Shown: one piece after another, positions 1 through 5,811 of the stretch
Numbering within the stretch: the first letter of the stretch is position 1
Layout: each line of letters starts with the position of its first letter
Source of the DNA: CAZUFB01 sp048173955
GTDB lineage: Bacteria; Actinomycetota; Coriobacteriia; Coriobacteriales; UMGS124
Reading direction: 5' to 3'
NCBI GenBank assembly: GCA_048173955.1
Contig: DBEYOB010000083.1
Location: 1-18,711, forward strand
DNA length: 18,711 nt
Program-made: the position numbers and the translations under genes
Notes under the pieces: generated by a model
Databases searched by the model: none
Seen by the model: the letters and a program-made list of their open reading frames with translations, nothing else
Told to the model about the DNA's origin: nothing

Positions 1-340
1 ACCAACGGCAGACCGTTGTCGAAATTCCCATATGCGCACGTCTCTCGCCGACGACAAGGGAGCCGGGACACTTGCGGGATGGCGTGAGCATGCGGGATGG
101 CGGCGCGTCGGGAGGACAGGCGCTCCCGGACGGAACGAGCATCGTTGGGATGCGTCTGCGCCCGACCGCATCAATCATGGAAATAGCGCCCATATTTCGA
201 CGAAACGCGGTTCCGCTTGGCCAGAATCGCATGCAATGCGGTACCAAAGACGCGGTGCGAAACGCACGGCTCAAGAAAAGCCCTGTTCGCGGCTCGCGGG
301 ACGGGATTGAAGTCCCGATGCAGACGTTTGGTCAACCGCA
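1..340. other. Left-edge region without a convincing gene
   Basis: No reading frame here has both a ribosome binding site and a recognisable protein; the two overlapping frames starting near 32 and 72 look like chance ORFs. Visible structure: a small hairpin at 3-18 (6-bp stem, CAGA loop), a 12-bp direct repeat TGCGGGATGGCG at 73-84 and 91-102, and a run of short perfect hairpins between 207 and 317 (see findings). It may be the downstream flank of a gene lying left of the window. Confidence 0.5.
297..317. terminator. Hairpin, possible terminator or RNA stem
   Basis: CGGGAC (297-302) pairs with GTCCCG (312-317) around a 9-nt loop. It is the last and strongest of several consecutive small hairpins. 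No T-run follows on either strand (plus: ATGCAGACG), so a terminator role is only possible, not shown. Confidence 0.2.
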
Positions 341-448
341 TTTGAGTCAATTTAGGGCGTTAATTTGAAGAAATTTTAGCAACTATTTATCTATTGCTAT
401 ATCCGGCGACCCACCTTGTTCAATTCCCCGGTATTTGCCGAGGTTGTC

Positions 449-496
449 AATCAAGATCGTTCTCGATCGAGATCGTTGCCAATCGAGATCGCCACG
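449..496. repeat. Three degenerate 16-bp tandem repeats (AGATCG core)
   Basis: Units at 449-464, 465-480 and 481-496 follow the pattern rATCrAGATCG plus a variable tail. The period is exactly 16 bp. They lie in non-coding sequence about 190 bp upstream of the gene at 686. They resemble repeated protein-binding sites (iteron- or operator-like). No function is established. Confidence 0.5.
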
Positions 497-540
497 ACGC
501 CGCCTGCTCATCCGAACGAAGGCACTTGGATAACCGTAAG

Positions 541-577
541 CCTAACCTCGACCCTAACCTTTATCTTTACGGTAAAG
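541..577. promoter_or_regulatory. Direct repeat plus 13-bp palindrome
   Basis: CCTAACCT occurs at 541-548 and 553-560. It is followed directly by the perfect odd palindrome CTTTAC-G-GTAAAG at 565-577. Palindromes of this size next to a promoter are typical of dimeric repressor operators. The sequence shows only the symmetry; the binding protein is unknown. Confidence 0.35.
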
Positions 578-586
578 TATTAAACT

Positions 587-651
587 TTGACTTTCGTAAT
601 ATGTAGACCAATTTACGTATATAGTAATATATAGTACCTTATACGTAATTG
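587..651 (+). promoter_or_regulatory. AT-rich promoter/operator region of the DUF559-like gene
   Basis: Two copies of ATATAGTA at 619-626 and 629-636 each contain TATAGT, a 5/6 match to a -10 hexamer. A TTGACT lies at 587-592, but about 27 bp before the first TATAGT, which is too far for a standard pair. The tract is bracketed by an inverted repeat: CAATTTACGTATA (609-621) against TATACGTAATTG (640-651), with one unpaired base. The next gene starts 35 bp later behind a strong ribosome binding site. A regulated promoter is a reasonable reading; the exact -35 and start site are not clear. Confidence 0.4.
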
Positions 652-685
652 AACGACTTACGAACAGGAAACAAGGAGGGGCAGC

Positions 686-1708
686 ATGGGCATCTGTCTC
701 GACGGAGCGTCTTCGCTGGAACTCCTGCGCGCCGAGCGTTTCCGGCATGCCGAGCCGGACTACCGTGTCAGCGAGCGCGAGGTCCGCCTTCCACCAAAAT
801 GGGACATCCTCCCCGATCGGACCGTGCCGGCGGATTCGTTTCCCAACGCCGAACTGCTCCAACGCTGCATCGAGGGACCGTTGCGCGAACTCAGGCAACC
901 GATAGGTCTGCTCGTCGGATCCGACGGGATGCGCTCCAAGCCGTCACCGCAGTCACGTTGCAGCGTCTGCAGCCTGGAGCTCCCTTCGGGTTCGTTCGCG
1001 CGCGTTGCGGACGGGCTGTTCGCCTGCGCACCGGAGCTCGCCTTCGTCCGTCTCGCCGCGCATGCCAGCTTCACGGAGACGCTTCGCGCCGGCTTCGAGC
1101 TCTGCGGATCGTACGCCATAGCTCCCTGCGCGCCCGGTGGCCTATGCCGCAGCGCGCCGCCGACCCAGGTCCGGCGCATCCGGGAGTACTGCCGCGCATG
1201 TCCCTCCCTGAGGGGCATCGGCCTGGCGAGACGTGCCAGCGCGCATCTTATGGACGGATCCGCCTCGCCGCGCGAAACGGCGCTCGCCATGCTACTGACG
1301 CTCCCACATCGCTACGGCGGCTACGGTCTGCCGCGTCCCGAGCTCAACGCGGCCCCGTCGGCACACCGGCGCGGGCACCGCGGTTCGCGGCAGTCGGGCT
1401 CGTTCGTACCCGACCTGCTTTGGGAGCGCGCAGGTGTGGCGGTCGAGTACAACAGCAGCGGATGGCACTCGAAGACCGGCCAGGCCGCACGCGACTCCCG
1501 CAGGCTGAACGCGCTCTCCATGAACGGGATGGCTGTCTATGTCGTGACCGACGGGCTTATCAGGAGCGTGGGGGATATGGATGCGCTCGCAGGAGAGATC
1601 GCGCGAAAGCTCGGCGTGCGCACCCGAAGGCGCGACCGGGACGAACGTTGGCGCACTCGACAGGAGGCGCTTAGGGCGGAGCTCGACCTTCCAACCGACC
1701 GGGATTGA
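686..1708 (+). CDS. Hypothetical protein with PD-(D/E)XK / DUF559-like endonuclease-fold C-terminus
   Basis: A 340-aa protein. The start is fixed by AAGGAGGG at 673-680, six bases before ATG. The N-terminal ~180 residues match nothing I can name; they contain CxxC pairs (C92/C95, C169/C172). The middle has SPRETALAMLLTLPHRYGGYG (residues 194-214). Residues 240-300 resemble the DUF559/Vsr nuclease fold: D243 in FVPDLLWE, E254 in VAVEYNSSGWH, H261, then an Arg-rich helix and a VVTDG strand. In this type of protein the residue after VEY is often Asp; here it is Asn256, so catalytic competence is uncertain. I recall similar orphan proteins in Coriobacteriia, but no function is known to me. It stands alone, convergent to the aro operon, and its promoter region is unusually AT-rich, which hints at acquisition. 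Confidence 0.75.
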   Translation: MGICLDGASSLELLRAERFRHAEPDYRVSEREVRLPPKWDILPDRTVPADSFPNAELLQRCIEGPLRELRQPIGLLVGSDGMRSKPSPQSRCSVCSLELPSGSFARVADGLFACAPELAFVRLAAHASFTETLRAGFELCGSYAIAPCAPGGLCRSAPPTQVRRIREYCRACPSLRGIGLARRASAHLMDGSASPRETALAMLLTLPHRYGGYGLPRPELNAAPSAHRRGHRGSRQSGSFVPDLLWERAGVAVEYNSSGWHSKTGQAARDSRRLNALSMNGMAVYVVTDGLIRSVGDMDALAGEIARKLGVRTRRRDRDERWRTRQEALRAELDLPTDRD

Positions 1709-1773
1709 CCGCGCGTCCTGAGAACCGCCGCACATCCCGTGAACGGCTGCTCACCCGCAGGATTGACCGCGCG
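1702..1773. repeat. 14-bp direct repeat in the convergent intergenic gap
   Basis: GGATTGACCGCGCG occurs at 1702-1715, spanning the stop codon of the upstream gene, and again at 1760-1773. The 113-bp gap between the two convergent genes has no clear hairpin with a T-tail. The repeat may mark a small duplication. Confidence 0.4.
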
Positions 1774-1821
1774 CCACGCCGCGCCGTCCCGCGGCAGCGT
1801 CCGCACGCCCGCTGCGCAACC

Positions 1822-3297
1822 CTACACCCTGCGCACCAGCCATGCGCGGACGGCCTCCGCCACACGCTCGGCGGTCGCATAGGCGTCGCCGGGGACGGGG
1901 GCGACCTCGATGTCGGCCCATGCGCGATAGAGCGGCGCACGCTCCGCACGAATCCGCTCGACCCCCTTAGCCCGGCTCAGGGGGCGGCCCACAGTCGACA
2001 GCCGCTCGCCGTCACCTTCGTCGAGGCCGCGCGTCAGCAGGACGACCGGCCCGTTCTGTCTCAGATAGAACAGGTTGCGCTCGCGGGTTACCACGCCCCC
2101 TCCGCAGGCGACCACCACGCCGGGCCGGGCGAGAGCCTCGGCGGTGCAGGAGGTCTCGAGCTCGCGGAACCCCTCCTCCCCCCGCTTGGCGAACAGCTCC
2201 TCGACGCTCTCCCCGGAGCGCATGCACACGAGGTCGTCGACGTCGACGAAACCGTAGCCGAGAAGCTTTGCGACGGCGCGCCCCGTCTTCGTCTTGCCGC
2301 AGCCGGGCATGCCGATGAGGCTCACGCACGACAAGCGGCCGAGCATCGTCGTCAGGACCGCGCGCTCGACCTCGTCGGGGCGCACGACGCCCAAAAACAG
2401 GTCGCTCGACCGCTTCGCCTGGGCGACGAGCATCGCAAGGCCGCCGACGGACGGGACGCCGAGCGAGCGCCCCGCCTGCACGAGCCTGGTGGACAGGGGG
2501 TTGTATACGAGGTCGCACACGCAGGCGAGGCGCGGGAAGGCGGCGAGGTCGACGAGGGCGGCGTCGCCCGCATGCGGGAAGGTGCCGACGGGCGTCGCGT
2601 TGACGACGACCTCGACGTCCCGGCGCACGGTGACCCCCTGCGCATCGCCGGGATCGGCGAGGCGCGAGAGCTCGACGCACTCCGACGGGACGCCCCTCCC
2701 GTCGGATGCGAATAACGCGGGCGCGGACCCCGGCCGGCGAGTCGCCGTGACGATGCGCGCGGCACCGGCGTCCGCGAGCACGGCGCGCACCGTCGCCGCC
2801 GCGCCGCCGTCGCCAAGCACCAGGCACGCGCGCCCCGCGATATCGACGCCGGTAGACGCCAGCTCGCAGGCAAACCCGTGGTAGTCGGTGTTGTCGCCGA
2901 ACAACGACCCGTCGGGCCGGACGACCAGCGTGTTGACGTTCCCAAGCCGGCGCTCAGCTTCCGAAAGCTCGTCGCAGGCCGCCGCGGCGTCGCGCTTGTA
3001 GGGGATCGTCACGTTGAGCCCGCGGTACGCCCTCGTCGCGAAGAAGGCGCCGACACGGTCGCGCGGCACCTCGACGAGCCGGTAGGGGGTGCTGCCGAGC
3101 TCGGCGTGGATGGCGGGCGAATGGCTGTGGCCCAGGCGCTCGCCCACCAGGCCGAACTCGAGGCGGCACTCCCCCGCGAGGACGCGCCCGTACAGCGCGC
3201 CGCCCTCGGAAACGCGCCCTTCGTCCGGACGCTCCCCCGACGCCTCTCCCCCACCCGAACCGCAGGCGCGCGCACACCCGCCCGAAACCGTTCCCAT
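1822..3297 (-). CDS. aroE-aroK: Bifunctional shikimate dehydrogenase / shikimate kinase (AroE-AroK fusion)
   Basis: A 491-aa protein. After a Gly/Ser-rich N-terminal extension of about 45 residues comes AroE, which reduces 3-dehydroshikimate with NADPH. Its motifs are GERLGHSHSP (52-61), NVTIPYK with catalytic K101, GNVNT (119-123), GDNTDYHG with catalytic Asp (134-141), the nucleotide loop GDGGAAAT (162-169), NATPVGT (233-239) and GLAMLVAQA (286-294). From about residue 322 an AroK domain follows, which phosphorylates shikimate: Walker A GMPGCGKT (329-336), DVDD (352-355), FRELE (377-381), CGGGVV (398-403) and GRPL (437-440). No stop or start with a ribosome binding site separates the halves. 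ATG at 3297 has GGAGGT six bases upstream. The gene is the last of the aro operon, 36 bp after pheA. The two activities are consecutive steps of the pathway. Confidence 0.93.
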   Translation of the reverse strand: MGTVSGGCARACGSGGGEASGERPDEGRVSEGGALYGRVLAGECRLEFGLVGERLGHSHSPAIHAELGSTPYRLVEVPRDRVGAFFATRAYRGLNVTIPYKRDAAAACDELSEAERRLGNVNTLVVRPDGSLFGDNTDYHGFACELASTGVDIAGRACLVLGDGGAAATVRAVLADAGAARIVTATRRPGSAPALFASDGRGVPSECVELSRLADPGDAQGVTVRRDVEVVVNATPVGTFPHAGDAALVDLAAFPRLACVCDLVYNPLSTRLVQAGRSLGVPSVGGLAMLVAQAKRSSDLFLGVVRPDEVERAVLTTMLGRLSCVSLIGMPGCGKTKTGRAVAKLLGYGFVDVDDLVCMRSGESVEELFAKRGEEGFRELETSCTAEALARPGVVVACGGGVVTRERNLFYLRQNGPVVLLTRGLDEGDGERLSTVGRPLSRAKGVERIRAERAPLYRAWADIEVAPVPGDAYATAERVAEAVRAWLVRRV

Positions 3298-3333
3298 CGC
3301 ATTACCTCCGTCCCCGCGTTGCCTTCCCCAAGC

Positions 3334-4527
3334 CTACGCGATCTCCGAATAGCTGCCGAGGTACTTGAACTCCTCGCAGATGTCGTCGAGCTCGCAGAGC
3401 AGGGCCGCGAACTCCGGGGCGTAGACCGGCGTGTCGAGGTCGAAGTAGAACATGAACTCGAAGTCGCGGTCGGGGATGGGGCGGCTCTCGAGCTTGGTGA
3501 TGTTGATGTCGAGCGAATAGAGGCGGGCGAGCGCCTTGTAGAGCGTACCGGGCCTGTGGGGAAGGACCAGCATGAGGGAGGTGCGGTCGGCGCCCGGGAA
3601 GATCTTGAGGCCCTTGGCGATGCACGCGAAACGGGTGTAGTTGTTCGCGGTGTCGTTCACCTGGCGCGCAAGGGTCGCAAGGCCGTAGAGCTCAGCACAG
3701 CTGCGGCTGCTGAGCGCCGCGACGTCGGTGCGCCCCGACGCGGCGACCATGCGGGCCGCCTCGGCAGTGTTGGCGACCGCGGTGACCTTGACGCCCTTGA
3801 GCGTGTCGAGAAACCCGGCGCACTGCGAGATGGCCTGCTGGTGGGAGAAGATCTCGGTCAGCCCCTCGACCGTCGCCCCGGGCAGGGCCAGCAGGTCGTG
3901 GTCGACCTTGAGGCGGCAGGTGCGCACGATGTGGAAGTCGTGGCGCGTCATGAGGTCGTAGACCGCGTTCACCGTGCCGGCCGAGGAGTTCTCGAGCGGA
4001 AGGACGCCGTAGTCGCACATCCCCGCCTCGATGGCGCGGAACACGCCCTCGAAGTTCTTGAAGAACGTGACGGTGGGGTGTTTGAACATCTTTTCGCAGG
4101 CGATCTGGGAGTAGGCGCCCTCGACCCCCTGGCAGGCGACCGAGGCGGCGGGCGGGAAGAGCGGCTCTGTGTCGCGCAGCGCGCCCTCGATCGCTTCGCG
4201 CAGCGGGCTCGTGGGATGGAGCAGGCGCTCCTGGTAGCCGCGGCTCATCTCCATGAGGAGCGAGAACAGGACGGTCGCGGGGCTCTTCATGCCCTCGGCG
4301 GCCTGGGCGCGCACCTCGGCGAGGATCGCGCGCTCGCGCGCCGGGTCGGCGACCGCCTTGTCGGTGGCGCGTTTCACCTCGGCGATACCAGCCGAGAGCT
4401 CCATGCGCCGCTCGAACAGCTCGAGCATGCGGCGGTTGACGTCGTCCATCTCGGCGCGCAGGGCGGACAGGTCCCCGGAAACCGCAGAAGCCTCGGCAAC
4501 CGCGCCGCTCTCTTCGGTCTGTGCCAT
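3334..4527 (-). CDS. pheA: Bifunctional chorismate mutase / prephenate dehydratase (P-protein)
   Basis: A 397-aa protein with the usual P-protein order. An AroQ-type all-helical chorismate mutase spans residues ~19-100 (LRAEMDDVNRRMLELFERR, later ERAIL). Prephenate dehydratase spans ~127-303 (ACQGVEGAYSQIA; LENSSAGTVNAVYDLM; NNYTRF at 295-300, which includes the TRF motif). A C-terminal ACT domain (~315-395) has GTLYKAL and ESRP (347-350), the phenylalanine-binding signature, so allosteric inhibition by Phe is expected. The enzyme converts chorismate through prephenate to phenylpyruvate. ATG at 4527 is preferred over the upstream in-frame ATG at 4638, because AAAGGAA lies eight bases before it and the first 37 codons of the longer version look non-coding. 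It sits 94 bp after aroC, the largest gap within the operon. Confidence 0.95.
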   Translation of the reverse strand: MAQTEESGAVAEASAVSGDLSALRAEMDDVNRRMLELFERRMELSAGIAEVKRATDKAVADPARERAILAEVRAQAAEGMKSPATVLFSLLMEMSRGYQERLLHPTSPLREAIEGALRDTEPLFPPAASVACQGVEGAYSQIACEKMFKHPTVTFFKNFEGVFRAIEAGMCDYGVLPLENSSAGTVNAVYDLMTRHDFHIVRTCRLKVDHDLLALPGATVEGLTEIFSHQQAISQCAGFLDTLKGVKVTAVANTAEAARMVAASGRTDVAALSSRSCAELYGLATLARQVNDTANNYTRFACIAKGLKIFPGADRTSLMLVLPHRPGTLYKALARLYSLDINITKLESRPIPDRDFEFMFYFDLDTPVYAPEFAALLCELDDICEEFKYLGSYSEIA

Positions 4528-4621
4528 GGAAGGTTCCTTTCGTCGTGGGTAATGGAGTTTCGCCGGGTCGTCGGAGGCGTGCGCCGCGGCCGGGCGTGGG
4601 AGAGGCCGGGAGGCGGCACCC

Positions 4622-5809
4622 CTATGCGCCGGAACCAAACCAGCCCGCCCGGTCGCCGAAGAGGCGCTCGAGACGTCTCAGCTCGGCGGGATCGCGCCCC
4701 AGGTCGCTCACCGGGCCGAGCAGGCCGTCGTCGGCGAGGGCGTCGGCGAGCGCCAAGGCGCAGGCTGCCTCGACGACGGGCACCGCGCGCACGGCGACGC
4801 AGGGATCGTGCCTTCCCACCAGCGCGAGCTCGGCCTCGCACGCCTCCTCGACGTCGACCGTCTCCTGGCGCAGGAAAATCGATGAGGTCGGCTTGAAGGC
4901 AGCGCGGAACACCAGGGGCATGCCGGTCGAGATGCCCCCGAGAATGCCGCCGGCGTTGTTGGTCGCCGCGCGCACCCTCCCGTCGGGCCCGAGGCGCCAG
5001 GGGTCGTTGTCCTGGCTGCCGTAGAGCCCCGCCGCCGCGAAGCCCGCGCCGAACTCGAGCCCCTTGACCGCGGGAATGCCGAACACGGCCTGCGCGATGC
5101 GGTTCTCGAGCCCGTCGAACATGGGCGCGCCCACGCCGGCAGGCATGCCGAGCGCAGCGCATTCGACGACGCCGCCGACCGAGTCCTTGCCCGCGCGCGC
5201 CCCGGCGATGGCCGCCTGCATCGCGCGCCCCGCCTCGTCGTCGAGCACGGGGAAGGGCTTGGCGCCGGGGGCCGCGAGCGTCTCGGAATCGAGCGAGACC
5301 GGGTCGAATGCCGCGTCGGGGATGCCCGCCACGCTGGCGAGATGGGCGCCGACGTGCACGCCGCGCCGGCCGAGGACCTGCAGGCACACCGCGCCGGCCG
5401 CACAGACGCATGCGGTGAGCCGGCCCGAGAAGTGCCCCCCGCCCGCAACGTCCTGTTCCCCGTGCCAGCGCACCCACGCCGTAAGGTCGGCGTGGCCCGG
5501 ACGCGGCTTGCGCCGGAGCTCGGAGTAGTCCTTCGAGCGGGTGTTGGTGTTGCGGATCAACAGGGCGAGCGGTGCGCCGCAGGTGCGTCCCTCCGGATTG
5601 AGGCCGGAGAGCACCTCCACCTCGTCGGACTCCTTGCGGGGGGTCGACCAGGGCGCCCTGCCCGGTGCCCGCCGCGCCATGAACGCGGCGACCCCCTCGA
5701 GGTCGACGGACTCGCCGGCGGGCAAACCGTCGACAACGACGCCGACGGCGGCGGAGTGCGACTGGCCGAATATCTGGACACGCACGCTGTGCCCGTACGT
5801 CGAAGACAT
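4622..5809 (-). CDS. aroC: Chorismate synthase
   Basis: A 395-aa FMN-dependent enzyme converting EPSP to chorismate, of full family length. Signatures seen: FGQSHSAAVGVVVDGLPAG (14-32; the usual GESHG reads GQSHS), RPGHADL (103-109), GGGHFSGRLTA (123-133; Arg is more usual where His occurs), NNAGGILGGISTGMP (284-298) and GRHDPCVAVRAVPVVEA (332-348). The start ATG at 5809 is two bases after the stop of the aroB-aroA ORF (TAACAATG) and is preceded by GAGGGGG, so translation is probably coupled. The product chorismate is used by pheA downstream and tyrA upstream in the same operon. Confidence 0.95.
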   Translation of the reverse strand: MSSTYGHSVRVQIFGQSHSAAVGVVVDGLPAGESVDLEGVAAFMARRAPGRAPWSTPRKESDEVEVLSGLNPEGRTCGAPLALLIRNTNTRSKDYSELRRKPRPGHADLTAWVRWHGEQDVAGGGHFSGRLTACVCAAGAVCLQVLGRRGVHVGAHLASVAGIPDAAFDPVSLDSETLAAPGAKPFPVLDDEAGRAMQAAIAGARAGKDSVGGVVECAALGMPAGVGAPMFDGLENRIAQAVFGIPAVKGLEFGAGFAAAGLYGSQDNDPWRLGPDGRVRAATNNAGGILGGISTGMPLVFRAAFKPTSSIFLRQETVDVEEACEAELALVGRHDPCVAVRAVPVVEAACALALADALADDGLLGPVSDLGRDPAELRRLERLFGDRAGWFGSGA

Positions 5810-5811
5810 TG

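Noticed and set aside
394..606. 70-codon plus-strand frame in the AT-rich region
   Set aside because: It overlaps the tandem repeats and palindrome, has no ribosome binding site and no recognisable features.
649..1674. Alternative plus-strand frame overlapping the DUF559-like gene
   Set aside because: It lacks a ribosome binding site at its ATG and has an Arg/Ala-rich nonsense translation, while the frame starting at 686 has a strong site and recognisable motifs.
1705..4896. Long plus-strand open frames antisense to aroE-aroK, pheA and aroC (up to 672 codons)
   Set aside because: They lie opposite strongly recognised genes, show low-complexity Arg/Ala/Gly-rich translations and have no family motifs. 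Long antisense frames are expected in GC-rich DNA.
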